Below are positions 44,728 to 53,225 of a DNA stretch of 64,000 nucleotides, one piece after another. This DNA comes from Sva-07 sp963743825 (lineage in GTDB: Bacteria > Actinomycetota > Acidimicrobiia > Acidimicrobiales > Ilumatobacteraceae). How positions within the stretch are numbered: position 1 is the first letter of the stretch; each line of letters opens with the position of its first letter. The position numbers were made by a program, and so were the translations under genes. A model generated the notes under the pieces. It saw nothing but the letters and a program-made list of their open reading frames with translations. It was not told the DNA's origin and searched no databases. The stretch spans positions 168,150 to 232,149 of the forward strand of contig CAVURC010000003.1 in the NCBI GenBank assembly GCA_963743825.1. The letters run 5' to 3'.

Positions 44728-45747
44728 ATGGAGCGAGAGATCAGTGGTCCGGTCGATCTGTGTGATCAGCGTGGTCGCCTGAACCCCGACGCTCGCGGCT
44801 GGTCACGGCACCCGAACCTGCGAGCGAACCTGAGTCGGGCAGTCGGCCGCAAGAAGCGCTGGGACTACTGGTGCGTGATCGCTCCCGACGTCATCGTGTC
44901 GTTCGTGTACGCCGACATCGATTACGCCGGGCTGTCGAGCGTGTGGATCCTCGACCGCAACGACTGGGCGCAGGCCGAGGCGGGGACACTCGTGCCGTTC
45001 GGCCGGGGCTTCTCCCTTCCCGACGACGTCTGCACGGGTACGGTCGCCGCGTCTCGGGACGGGTTCGAACTCACGATCGAGGAGCACCCCGACGTCACTC
45101 GGCTCAGGGCGTCGGCGCCGTCGTCCCGACTCGGTGAGATCAACGTCGACATCTCCGTGGCGAAGCCGGCGGGTCACGAGTCGCTCAACGTCGTCATCCC
45201 GTGGAGTGATCGGCGATTCCAGTTCACCTCCAAGCAGAACACGCGACCTGCGTCGGGATCGATCCGCGCCGGAGACCGGAGCTGGGAGATCGGCCGCGAG
45301 TCCCCGGCATCGGCCGTGCAGGACCTGGGTCGCGGCGTCTGGCCATACTCGAACCGGTGGAACTGGGCTGCCGCGTCAGGGGTCGCGGCCGACGGCCGGA
45401 CGGTCGGGCTCCAGTTCGGCGGGAAGTGGACCGAGGGCACCGGCTTCACGGAGAACGCGTTGTGCATCGACGGGCGGCTCACCAAGATCCACGAGGAACT
45501 CGAGTGGTCCTATGAGTGGGACGAACCGATGCGTCCCTGGCGGGTGCGCACCCCGGGGTCGGGTCAGATCGATGTCGAACTCACGCCGTTCTTCGACCGG
45601 TACGACTCGACTGATCTCAAGGTGCTGAAGATGGAGGTGCACCAGTGTTTCGGCACGTGGGCCGGCACGGTCTGCGGCGACGACGGTGTTGCTGCGAGGC
45701 TCGACGGAATCGAGGGGTTCGCCGAGGAGGCCCGGAACCGCTGGTGA
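44728..45747 (+). CDS. DUF2804 domain protein
   Basis: 339 aa from ATG 44728 (GGGAGG upstream). ISGPVDLCDQRGRLNPDARGWSRHPNLRANLSRAVGRKKRWDYWCVIAPDVIVSFVYADIDYAGLSSVWILD and the C-terminal WPYSNRWNWAAASGVAADGRTVGLQFGGKWTEGTGFTENALCIDGRLTKIHEELEWSY are characteristic of DUF2804. The family resembles lipocalin-like carotenoid/diterpene-binding folds (CrtC-like), but no activity is established. Convergent with the beta-lactamase-like gene. Confidence 0.88.
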   Translation: MEREISGPVDLCDQRGRLNPDARGWSRHPNLRANLSRAVGRKKRWDYWCVIAPDVIVSFVYADIDYAGLSSVWILDRNDWAQAEAGTLVPFGRGFSLPDDVCTGTVAASRDGFELTIEEHPDVTRLRASAPSSRLGEINVDISVAKPAGHESLNVVIPWSDRRFQFTSKQNTRPASGSIRAGDRSWEIGRESPASAVQDLGRGVWPYSNRWNWAAASGVAADGRTVGLQFGGKWTEGTGFTENALCIDGRLTKIHEELEWSYEWDEPMRPWRVRTPGSGQIDVELTPFFDRYDSTDLKVLKMEVHQCFGTWAGTVCGDDGVAARLDGIEGFAEEARNRW

Positions 45748-45777
45748 CCACGTCGTCGGCGCACGAGCGTTGCTGCC

Positions 45778-46959
45778 TCAGGCACTCGCGAGGTGGTCGG
45801 TGACGGCGGAGAAGAAGCTGGCGCCCACGTCGAAGAAGTCGCCGTCGGCAACGGGGGCTGAGGACTGCACCACCATCGCCGAATCGCGTTCGGTCGAGAC
45901 GAAGATGCTCTGACCGTGGATCCCCATCGCGTAGAGCATCCTTCCCGGGTGGAAGCTGTACCACTGCGACCTGTACGAGCAGTCGTTCCCGCCGCCCTCG
46001 TTGCCCCACAGACTCGGACGCGGCGTGCCACCCGCTTTCAGCCGGCCGATCACCGATGGCGGCACGATGTGGGTGTCGTTCCACACCCCGTCGTTCGCGA
46101 CGAGCAGCGCGAGGCGCAACATGTCTGCGGCGGTCACGCACATGCCGCCCCCGGCGATCGCCTTGCCACACGGGTCGGTCATGTAGAACGCGTCTCGCTC
46201 GGCACCGATCTGTTCGTAGATGCGCTCACCGAAAAGCCGGACGATCGGCGTCTCGGTGACGTGCTCGATCACCCAGCCGAGCACTTCTGAGTTGGCGGTG
46301 ACGTAGTGGAAGTCGTGTCCGTGCTCACCGCGCTTGCGCAGCGTCGGCAGGTAGTCGTACAAGCAGTGGTATGCCGCGACGCCGTCGGGGATGACCCGCA
46401 TCCCCGACGCGTAGGCGAACTGGCGGATGTCGGACTGCGGGTCGTCGTAGACCTCGCTGAAGTCGATGCCCACCTCCATGTCGAGGACGTGCCGCACGGT
46501 GGCGTCTGCGTACGCGCCCTGACCGAGCTCGGTGACGTACTCGCTGACGAGACGTCGATCGTCGAGCACGCCGTCCTCGATCAGCATCTCCGCGAGGAGT
46601 CCCGTGAAGGACTTGGTCACCGAGAACACGATGTGTCGATCGCGACGGGTCTGGCCGTTCCGGTAGATCTCGTGGCGGACCTTGCCGTCGCTCCACACGA
46701 GCAGCGCGTCGACGTGTTCGTCGACGAGGTACTGCTCCATCGTCCTCGTTGCCCCGAGGTGATCTCTGAACTCGAAGCCGCCCAGGTCCGCAGGTTCAGT
46801 CGGGAGTTCGCTGACGGGGCCCGACCCGCGGTCGACCGTCGACGTCGGCACGATCTGCTCGACATGGCGGAACGACCGGTGCATCAGGTCCGGTCGCATC
46901 CAGTTGGCGCGTGTGACCTTCGTGGAGCGGTGGTCCGACTCGTCGCCTGGGTCTGACAT
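45778..46959 (-). CDS. Beta-lactamase-fold serine hydrolase (class C / esterase type)
   Basis: 393 aa from ATG 46959. FSVTKSFTGLLAEMLIEDGVLD holds the S-x-x-K catalytic pair, and DFHYVTANSEVLGWVIEHVT gives the Y-x-(T)-x-N motif; HGQSIFVSTERDSAMVV is near the third motif. No secretion signal, so a cytoplasmic esterase or peptidase is more likely than a beta-lactamase. The frame upstream of 46959 is non-homologous. Confidence 0.84.
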   Translation of the reverse strand: MSDPGDESDHRSTKVTRANWMRPDLMHRSFRHVEQIVPTSTVDRGSGPVSELPTEPADLGGFEFRDHLGATRTMEQYLVDEHVDALLVWSDGKVRHEIYRNGQTRRDRHIVFSVTKSFTGLLAEMLIEDGVLDDRRLVSEYVTELGQGAYADATVRHVLDMEVGIDFSEVYDDPQSDIRQFAYASGMRVIPDGVAAYHCLYDYLPTLRKRGEHGHDFHYVTANSEVLGWVIEHVTETPIVRLFGERIYEQIGAERDAFYMTDPCGKAIAGGGMCVTAADMLRLALLVANDGVWNDTHIVPPSVIGRLKAGGTPRPSLWGNEGGGNDCSYRSQWYSFHPGRMLYAMGIHGQSIFVSTERDSAMVVQSSAPVADGDFFDVGASFFSAVTDHLASA

Positions 46960-47053
46960 GTCGGAATCTAGGCGTGGGGACCTCGGTCTCTGGTGATGAG
47001 GCCCGAGGCAGATTTCAATTGGTGGTGCGCCAGCGGAGGATCGGAGGAGTGCC

Positions 47054-47974
47054 ATGGGTCGGATCGTGGTCATCGGCGGGTTGAACATGGACCTCCACCT
47101 GTTCGACCTGCACGCGTCGGCGGGGCAGGCACCGTTGTTGGTGGAGCGCCATCACGCCGAACCAGGAGGCAAGGGTGGAAATGTCGCTCGTGCGGCGGCA
47201 CGACTCGGCGGCGACGTGCTCCTGGTGGCGTGCGTCGGCAATGACGAGTTCGGCCGTGACTGCGCCGCTGCGGTCGAAGCTGACGGTGTCGACATCGCCG
47301 GTGTGACGCTGGCACCGGACGACGCGACCGGATTCGTCGCGATCGAACTGGTTGGTGGCAAGCATCGATCGCTCGTGTTCGCGCCGGGTGCCAACGAGCG
47401 GCTGTCATGGGCGGGTATCGAGCCGCATCTCGCGGGTCTGGGACCCGACGATGTCGTCATCGTGCAGGCCGAGATTCCCCAGGACGCACTGTCGGCCGTT
47501 GCCGCGTCGCTCACCGACCGGCACGTTCCCCTGTTCCTCGACCCTGCGCCACCGGAGCGGGTACGCCGAGGTCATCTCGCTGCTGCCGAGGTCGTCACGC
47601 CGGACCTCGTCGAGGCGGCACAACTGGTTGGTCGGGTTCCGGGTTCGGAACTGTGGGCTGGGCTGGCTGCACGTGAGCTCTTGGAGGTGGGTGCCCGTCG
47701 GGTGATCATCAAGACCGAGGCGTCCGGTGCGCTGCTGGCCGATCACGGCGGCATGATCCAGGTCCCGACCCTGCCCGTCGAGGTGCTCGACGAGACCGGA
47801 GCGGGCGATGTCTTCATCGCCGCGCTCGCGGTTCGTCGGCTCGAAGGCGCTGACTGGGAACCGTCGATTCGCTTTGCCAACGTTGCGAGTGCGCTCTCGG
47901 TGAGCGTTACGGGACTCATGCTGCCTGATCGTGTCGCGGTCGACACAGCACTCGCCGACCTTGCCGATTCCTGA
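47054..47974 (+). CDS. PfkB-family carbohydrate kinase (ribokinase-like)
   Basis: 306 aa. IVVIGGLNMDLHLF and EPGGKGGNVARAAARLGGDVLLVACVGNDEFG are the N-terminal sugar-binding elements, and LDETGAGDVFIAALAVRRLEG is the second PfkB signature with the anion-hole GAGD. LFLDPAPPE and VTPDLVEAAQLVGR are the usual ribokinase strands. It probably phosphorylates ribose or a nucleoside/sugar. ATG 47054 has GGAG upstream; no sugar transporter lies nearby. Confidence 0.88.
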   Translation: MGRIVVIGGLNMDLHLFDLHASAGQAPLLVERHHAEPGGKGGNVARAAARLGGDVLLVACVGNDEFGRDCAAAVEADGVDIAGVTLAPDDATGFVAIELVGGKHRSLVFAPGANERLSWAGIEPHLAGLGPDDVVIVQAEIPQDALSAVAASLTDRHVPLFLDPAPPERVRRGHLAAAEVVTPDLVEAAQLVGRVPGSELWAGLAARELLEVGARRVIIKTEASGALLADHGGMIQVPTLPVEVLDETGAGDVFIAALAVRRLEGADWEPSIRFANVASALSVSVTGLMLPDRVAVDTALADLADS

Positions 47975-48046
47975 CATCTGAGGACAACCGGACGAAGTTG
48001 CTGTGGACAAGTAAGAAAAGCTGATATGTGACCGTAGCATGATTAC

Positions 48047-48583
48047 ATGTTGTTGGTCGATCTCGTCGGAATCCAGATGGACCCCCTGACCGGGGCGGCT
48101 CTCCTCGTGCTGCGCGAGCACGAGGCACCGAACCGGGTGCTGCCGATCCTCGTCGGTGGTGTCGAGGCGGCGGCGATCGCGTTCGCTGCCCAGGGTCAGA
48201 CATCCCCGCGACCGATGACGCACGATCTGATGGCGACGCTCGTCGAGCGCTTCGACGGTCACCTCGACGCCGTCGAGGTCGTCGATTTCCAGGACGGTGC
48301 GTTCATCGCGAACCTCGCCGTCAGCGGCCCGACCGGTGACCTCCGACTCGACACGCGTCCGTCCGACGGGATCGCTCTCGCAGTCCGGCTGCACGCCCCG
48401 ATGTTCGTGAGCGAACACGTGCTCGACGAAGCGGGCACCTACCCGGAGCCAGAGCCCGGGCCCGTGCTCGACGACGCCCAGATCGATGCCGAGGTCGACC
48501 AGTTCCGCGACTTCCTCGATCAGCTCGCCCCGGACGACTTCGATCTCGGTGCTGCTGACTCCAACGGCGAACCCGAGGCCTGA
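48047..48583 (+). CDS. Bifunctional nuclease (DUF151) family protein
   Basis: 178 aa. MLLVDLVGIQMDPLTGAALLVLREHEAPNRVLPILVGGVEAAAIAFAAQGQTSPRPMTHDLMATLVERFDGHLDAVEVVDFQDGAFIANLAV...DTRPSDGIALAVRLHAPMFVSE is the complete BFN domain. Plant and bacterial members have DNase/RNase activity. A TAGCAT box 10 bp before the ATG suggests a near-leaderless promoter. It is followed 5 bp later by the AmmeMemoRadiSam genes and is probably co-transcribed with them. Confidence 0.88.
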   Translation: MLLVDLVGIQMDPLTGAALLVLREHEAPNRVLPILVGGVEAAAIAFAAQGQTSPRPMTHDLMATLVERFDGHLDAVEVVDFQDGAFIANLAVSGPTGDLRLDTRPSDGIALAVRLHAPMFVSEHVLDEAGTYPEPEPGPVLDDAQIDAEVDQFRDFLDQLAPDDFDLGAADSNGEPEA

Positions 48584-48588
48584 TCGAC

Positions 48589-49686
48589 GTGGATCGCTTC
48601 ACCGTTCCCACGAAGTACTGGCACCGACTCGACGACGGCCGTGTCCAGTGCGACCTGTGCCCACGAGAGTGCAAGCTGCGTGACGGCCAACGCGGCGTGT
48701 GCTTCGTGCGCGCCCGCGAGGGAGACGAGGTCGTTCTCACCACCTACGGTCGCTCCAGCGGATTCTGCGTCGACCCCATCGAGAAGAAGCCGCTCGACCA
48801 TTTCCTTCCAGGGTCATCCGTCTTCTCGTTCGGCACGGCGGGGTGCAACCTGGCCTGCCGTTTCTGTCAGAACTGGGACATCTCGAAGTCGAAGGAGATC
48901 GACACGCTCGCCGACCAGGCATCGCCGGAGACCATCGCTCGAACTGCAGCGGATCTCGGCTGTCGCAGTGTGGCGTTCACGTACAACGACCCGACGATCT
49001 TCATGGAGTACGCGATCGACGTCGCCGACGCCTGCCACGACCTGGGCGTGAAGACCGTCGCCGTCACCGCCGGCTACATCTCGCCCGAGCCACGCACCGA
49101 GTTCTTCCGCCACATCGATGCTGCCAACGTCGACCTGAAGGGCTTCACCGAGGACTTCTACAAGCACACCTGTGGTGCCGAGCTCGGCGCGGTCCTCGAC
49201 ACGCTCGAGTACCTGGCGGAGACGGATGTGTGGGTCGAGCTCACCACGTTGCTGATCCCTGGAATGAACGACAGCGACGGCGAACTCGATTCCATGACTC
49301 GGTGGGTGGTGGAGCATCTCGGCCCCGACGTTCCGATGCACTTCACCGCCTTCCACCCCGACTACCGGATGCTCGACCGTGGGTCCACGCCACCAGCGAC
49401 CCTCACGCGGGCGCGTCGGATCGCGATGGACAACGGTGTGCGCTACGCCTACACAGGCAACGTGCGCGACGCCGACGGTGGGAGCACGCGCTGTCACTCG
49501 TGCGGCGACACGGTGATCTCGCGCGACGGTTACGTGATCGGTGACTATCGACTCGACGACAGCGGCCACTGCACGGCCTGCGGCACCCTCGTTCCCGGCG
49601 TGTTCGACGGACCCGTCGAGCACTGGGGGCAGCGTCGTCAACCGGTCGTGCTGCACCGCAGCGGATCGACGGGAGCGTCGGCATGA
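48589..49686 (+). CDS. amrS: AmmeMemoRadiSam system radical SAM enzyme
   Basis: 365 aa from GTG 48589. The N-terminal Cys cluster CDLCPRECKLRDGQRGVC precedes the radical-SAM motif in SFGTAGCNLACRFCQNWDIS (CxxxCxxC binding a 4Fe-4S cluster). VAFTYNDPTIFMEYAIDVADACHDLGVKTVAVTAGYI is the TIM-barrel core, and a C-terminal zinc-ribbon-like CHSCGDTV...CTACGTLVPG follows. It is the PflA-like member of the AmmeMemoRadiSam trio. The product of its chemistry is unknown. The stop overlaps the next start (ATGA). Confidence 0.92.
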   Translation: MDRFTVPTKYWHRLDDGRVQCDLCPRECKLRDGQRGVCFVRAREGDEVVLTTYGRSSGFCVDPIEKKPLDHFLPGSSVFSFGTAGCNLACRFCQNWDISKSKEIDTLADQASPETIARTAADLGCRSVAFTYNDPTIFMEYAIDVADACHDLGVKTVAVTAGYISPEPRTEFFRHIDAANVDLKGFTEDFYKHTCGAELGAVLDTLEYLAETDVWVELTTLLIPGMNDSDGELDSMTRWVVEHLGPDVPMHFTAFHPDYRMLDRGSTPPATLTRARRIAMDNGVRYAYTGNVRDADGGSTRCHSCGDTVISRDGYVIGDYRLDDSGHCTACGTLVPGVFDGPVEHWGQRRQPVVLHRSGSTGASA

Positions 49687-50513
49687 CCGCCGGACCGGAC
49701 CCGGGTTCACACGACGTGCCCCTCCGCGTGCGGCCTGCGGCCGTCGCCGGGACGTTCTATCCGGGTTCGCCGGACACGGTCCGTGCAGCGATTCGCCGAG
49801 CGTTCGCCGACGCCGTGACCCCGGCCGAGAACGCCGTCGTCCCGAAGGCACTCGTGGTGCCCCACGCCGGGTACGTGTACTCCGGTGCGATCGCGGCAAG
49901 CGCATACGCCAGGGTCATCCCGGCCCGGTCGACGATTCGCCGGGTCGTCCTGCTCGGGCCCAGCCACCGGGCGTATGTCCGCGGCCTCGCCGTCCCTGGC
50001 GTCGACGCGTTCCTGACGCCACTCGGCGCCGTACCGATCGACACCAGCGGTCGGGATCTCGCCCTCGAACTGCCGGGTGTACATGTCGACGACCGCGCTC
50101 ATGCCGACGAACACAGCCTGGAGGTACAGCTCCCGTTCCTCCAGAGTGTGCTCGACGACTTCACGCTCCTGCCGTTCTCCGTCGGTGACGCCACGCCCGA
50201 CGAGGTTGCCAATGTTCTCGAAGCGTGCTGGGGCGGGCCCGAGACGCTGGTGGTGATCAGCACCGACCTGTCGCACTACCACCGCTACGACGACGCCACG
50301 CGGCTCGATGCCCGCACGGCGGCAGCCATCGTGGCGTGCCGACCAGGCGCCGTCGACGACCACGATGCGTGTGGCGCGTACCCACTGCGTGGGCTGCTGC
50401 AGATCGTCGCGGAGCACGGGTACTCCGTCGAACAACTGGATCTCCGCAATTCCGGCGACACCGCCGGCGATCGTCACCGCGTGGTGGGGTATGGCGCCTT
50501 CGCCGTTGTCTGA
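49683..50513 (+). CDS. amrB: AmmeMemoRadiSam system protein B (Memo family)
   Basis: 276 aa. VRPAAVAGTFYPGSPDTVRAAI is the standard Memo opening, VVPHAGYVYSGAIAASAYARV and VLLGPSHRAYVRGLAVPG contain metal-site His residues, and HSLEVQLPFLQSVLDDFTLLPFSVG and STDLSHYHRYDDA complete the fold related to class III extradiol dioxygenases. Coupled by overlap to both neighbours. Confidence 0.92.
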   Translation: MTAGPDPGSHDVPLRVRPAAVAGTFYPGSPDTVRAAIRRAFADAVTPAENAVVPKALVVPHAGYVYSGAIAASAYARVIPARSTIRRVVLLGPSHRAYVRGLAVPGVDAFLTPLGAVPIDTSGRDLALELPGVHVDDRAHADEHSLEVQLPFLQSVLDDFTLLPFSVGDATPDEVANVLEACWGGPETLVVISTDLSHYHRYDDATRLDARTAAAIVACRPGAVDDHDACGAYPLRGLLQIVAEHGYSVEQLDLRNSGDTAGDRHRVVGYGAFAVV

Positions 50514-51105
50514 ATCGTCGCAGGAGCGCTCGCTCGGCGATCTCCACGCCGACCTGCTGCTCGACATCGCCGATCGAGCGATCGTCGAGGGGCTCCGCAA
50601 CCGCCGTCCGACCGAGCCGATCCCGCACGAGCTTCCCGACGAACTGCGGCGCCCGGTCGGCGCCTTCGTCACGCTGAACGTCCACGGTGCGTTGAACGGC
50701 TGCATCGGTTCGATCGAGACCGATGAGCCGCTCGGCGTCTCCGTCGCTCGGCACGCGTGGTCGGCCGCCTTCACCGACCCACGACTTCCGGCGTTGCGAT
50801 GGGTCGACTACGAACACCTCGACATCGAGATCTCGATCCTGTCACCGCTCACGCCGATCGCCGCACCGTCGCGCGAGGCCCTGCTCGGCGTGCTCGAGCC
50901 GGGCGTCGACGGGCTGCTGATCGCTGCCGGATCGAGGCGTGCGGTGTTCCTCCCGTCGGTGTGGGAACAGCTCGCGTCGGCCGAGACGTTCGTCACGCAT
51001 CTCTTCCACAAGGCCGGACTCGACCCAACGTCGTGGCCCGGCAACCTTCGCGCCTTCGTCTTCACGGCGGAGAAGTTCGGTCGCAGCGCCGCGATCGGCC
51101 GCTGA
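50491..51105 (+). CDS. amrA: AmmeMemoRadiSam system protein A (AMMECR1 domain)
   Basis: 204 aa from ATG 50491, starting inside the Memo gene. The AMMECR1 domain spans about 15-200: RRPVGAFVTLNVHGALNGCIGSIETDEPLGVSVARHAWSAAFTDPRLPALRWVDYEHLDIEISILSPLTPI with the invariant LNGCIGS box, and a C-terminal LFHKAGLDPTSW. It is the last gene of the trio. The three are universally linked in genomes, but their joint function is not known. Confidence 0.92.
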   Translation: MAPSPLSESSQERSLGDLHADLLLDIADRAIVEGLRNRRPTEPIPHELPDELRRPVGAFVTLNVHGALNGCIGSIETDEPLGVSVARHAWSAAFTDPRLPALRWVDYEHLDIEISILSPLTPIAAPSREALLGVLEPGVDGLLIAAGSRRAVFLPSVWEQLASAETFVTHLFHKAGLDPTSWPGNLRAFVFTAEKFGRSAAIGR

Positions 51106-51200
51106 CCGGGCTCCGCTTCGATCGAGCTCTGCTGAAGCCGGGTCCTCTCACAGCCAGGCCGGTATCGTGCGAACCGCCGCACGCAGGGCGACGCGGCCAA

Positions 51201-51273
51201 GCCTCTGTAGCTCAGTGGATAGAGCATCGGTTTCCTAAACCGTGTGTCGCAGGTTCGATCCCTGCCAGGGGCG
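51201..51273 (+). tRNA. tRNA-Arg (anticodon CCT)
   Basis: A complete cloverleaf: acceptor GCCTCTG/CAGGGGC (one T-G pair), D-arm GCTCAGTGGATAGAGC, anticodon arm with loop TTCCTAA (anticodon CCT), and T-arm CGCAGGTTCGATCCCTGC. The 3' CCA is not encoded. The integrase gene 108 bp downstream makes its 3' end the probable attachment site of a second element. Confidence 0.95.
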
Positions 51274-51329
51274 CTGAAAAACACCTGGTAGATCGTTTGC
51301 GACTCGCAACGATTGACCCGAAAACGTCG

Positions 51330-51351
51330 TTTGGGTAGCATTTGGGTAGCA
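51330..51351 (+). repeat. Tandem 11-bp repeat TTTGGGTAGCA between tRNA-Arg and integrase
   Basis: Two exact, adjacent copies at 51330-51340 and 51341-51351, in the 107-bp gap expected to contain the integrase arm sites. This makes them candidate arm-binding sites or the integrase promoter/operator. Confidence 0.7.
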
Positions 51352-51380
51352 GAATTCGCCCGATTGCTCCAGGGGAACCC

Positions 51381-52529
51381 ATGGCCAACGGCACCGTGTA
51401 CCGGCGCGACGACCGCAAGAAGCCGTGGGTCGTGCACGTCTCGTGGCTCGAAGGTGACCGTCGCCGGCAGTCGAAGAAGTCGTACTCGACGAAGAAGGAA
51501 GCGCAAGAAGCGCTGGCGACTGCGATCGACGCCCACCGCCGTCAGGACTTCGTGGCGCCGACGGATCTGAGGGTCCGCGACTTCGTCGACACGTGGCTGC
51601 ACGCGCTCGAGACGCAGGGTCGCAAGGTGACGACCGTGACGGGCTATCGGCAGGCGATGAAGAACTGGGTCCTGCCGCACCTGGGGACGCACAAGCTGCA
51701 GGAGCTGCGCGCCACCGACCTCGACAAGCTCTACGCCGAGCTGTTGAGAGCCGGCGGCGTCGGTGGTCGTCCGTTGTCGATGACGACGGTGCACCACGTG
51801 CACACGCTGTTGGGCAAGATGCTCCACGACGCAGAACGCAAGGGCCTCGTGGTGCGCAACGTCGCGAGGCTCGCGGACGCTCCGAGCATGGCCGCGGCGC
51901 GTGATCGGGCGCCCGAGATGAACGTGTGGTCGCCCGACGAGCTGAGTCGCTTCCTGCGGTACGTCGAGAACTACCGCGCCGGCGCGCTCGTCCATCTCGC
52001 AGCGATGACCGGCATGCGTCGCGGGGAACTGGTCGCGTTGCGGTGGGACGCGGTCGATCTCGCACGCTCGACGGTGACGGTTCGTGTGGCTGCCTCGTTC
52101 CTCGGAGGGGTGGAGCGCGTCGAGGTGCCGAAGACGAAGCGGAGTCGGCGCACGATCGACCTCGACCAGCGCACCGCGTCGATTCTGAAGCGACACCGAG
52201 CGACACAGCGTGAGGAACTGTTCGAGCTCGGGATGACGGCGCCGACCGACGACCGCGTGTTCACGAACGAGGTCGGTGATCCGATGCGACCGCACAGTGT
52301 GGGTCAGGCGTTCAACCGTCTGGTCGAGTCGTCGGGGCTTGCGAGGATCCGTCTCCACGATCTTCGCCACACCCATGCATCGCATCTGCTCGCAGCGGGC
52401 GTGAACGCGAAGGTCGTGAGCGAGCGGCTCGGGCACTCGTCGGTCAGCTTCACGCTCGACACCTACGGTCACGTCATGCCGGGCCAGCAGAGCGAAGCCG
52501 CCGAGGCTGCCGCCGCACTGCTCAGCTGA
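51381..52529 (+). CDS. int: Tyrosine recombinase / phage-type integrase
   Basis: 382 aa from ATG 51381 (AGGGGA upstream). An N-terminal AP2-like arm-binding domain (VYRRDDRKKPWVVHVSWLEGDRRRQSKKSYSTKKEAQEAL), a SAM-like core-binding domain (FVDTWLHALETQGRKVTTVTGYRQAMKNWVLPHLG), and the catalytic domain with Arg in MTGMRRGELVALRW, Lys in KRSRRTIDL, RLHDLRHTHASHLL, RLGHSS and Tyr in DTYGHVMP. All catalytic residues are present. It is oriented away from tRNA-Arg, as in tRNA-targeting elements of Actinobacteria. The 3' end overlaps the convergent excisionase gene by 8 bp. Confidence 0.93.
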   Translation: MANGTVYRRDDRKKPWVVHVSWLEGDRRRQSKKSYSTKKEAQEALATAIDAHRRQDFVAPTDLRVRDFVDTWLHALETQGRKVTTVTGYRQAMKNWVLPHLGTHKLQELRATDLDKLYAELLRAGGVGGRPLSMTTVHHVHTLLGKMLHDAERKGLVVRNVARLADAPSMAAARDRAPEMNVWSPDELSRFLRYVENYRAGALVHLAAMTGMRRGELVALRWDAVDLARSTVTVRVAASFLGGVERVEVPKTKRSRRTIDLDQRTASILKRHRATQREELFELGMTAPTDDRVFTNEVGDPMRPHSVGQAFNRLVESSGLARIRLHDLRHTHASHLLAAGVNAKVVSERLGHSSVSFTLDTYGHVMPGQQSEAAEAAAALLS

Positions 52530-52737
52530 CCGAGTCGTCCGGCCGGAGGTCATCGGTCGCGTTCAGCAGCTGGTCGACGACGATCGTCGGGATGACGACG
52601 CGTCGCCCGAAGCGTCGGGCCCGGATCTCGCCGCGTCTCACACATTCGTACGCGGTGGTTCGCGAGATGCCGAGGATGCGGGCGACTTCCTCGACGGTGT
52701 AGGTGGATCGGTGGGCGGGTTCGTCGGAGTAGCTCAT
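52522..52737 (-). CDS. xis: Excisionase-type helix-turn-helix protein
   Basis: 71 aa from ATG 52737. RSTYTVEEVARILGISRTTAYECVRRGEIRARRFGRRVVIPTIVVDQLL is the HTH_17 DNA-binding/excisionase domain. The longer frame to 52896 only reads the iteron region. It is convergent with, and overlaps, the integrase gene, so the two mRNAs are antisense over 8 bp. The six iterons immediately upstream are its probable binding sites. Confidence 0.85.
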   Translation of the reverse strand: MSYSDEPAHRSTYTVEEVARILGISRTTAYECVRRGEIRARRFGRRVVIPTIVVDQLLNATDDLRPDDSVS

Positions 52738-53225
52738 GTCCGTACTGTCCGGATGACTACACACTCGACCACTCCCACCGCGGCGTGCGATGACTCCCAC
52801 GACCACACACACGATCACTACCACCGTCGGCCGGGGGTGTCGGATGACTCCCCGGATCACTCCCTTCCCCTGGTCAGCGCATCCCTGCACACACACGACC
52901 GCTCACACGTCTCGCATCGCTGCTTCTTGACATCGTCTGCCGTCAGGCAGCTCGGACGACGTGACGTCACCCGACTCGAGCGTGTCCAGTCGACAGACGT
53001 GTTCGATCCATTCAGCAACCGTGTCGAACCCCGGCGGCCGGCTACCGTGAATCGACGTAGTTGAATCTCGCCGGAGTGCGAAGGCTGCTTCCCGGTATGA
53101 GATTCCGGCATGTCGGCAGGCGAGTGGCGGGGACCGTAGGGGAGCCCTTCACATATCATTACCCGGAGGGTGCACGGTTACGTTTCGTTCCGTGACAGTG
53201 GGTCTCAGCCGCAGGCTGATGCAGC
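52738..53225. other. Intergenic region with xis-proximal iterons
   Basis: 488 bp with no confident gene between xis and the coiled-coil protein gene. The first 120 bp hold the iteron array. A plus-strand open frame across it (52753-53064, His/Asp/Thr-rich) follows the repeats and is probably not a gene. Around 53150-53180 the DNA is AT-richer (TTCACATATCATTACCC), a possible promoter. Confidence 0.5.
52749..52864 (-). repeat. Six imperfect iterons (SGATSACTCCC) upstream of xis
   Basis: Copies at about 52749 (CCGGATGACTACAC), 52767 (GACCACTCCCAC), 52787 (GCGATGACTCCCAC), 52811 (ACGATCACTACCAC), 52841 (CGGATGACTCCCC) and 52853 (CGGATCACTCCC). On the minus strand they read GGGAGTSATC. Spacing is irregular (12-30 bp). 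Confidence 0.65.

Noticed and set aside
52753..53064. Plus-strand ORF with a His/Asp-rich N-terminus (DDSHDHTHDHYH)
   Set aside because: It simply translates the xis-proximal iterons, has no ribosome site, and its second half has no coding character.
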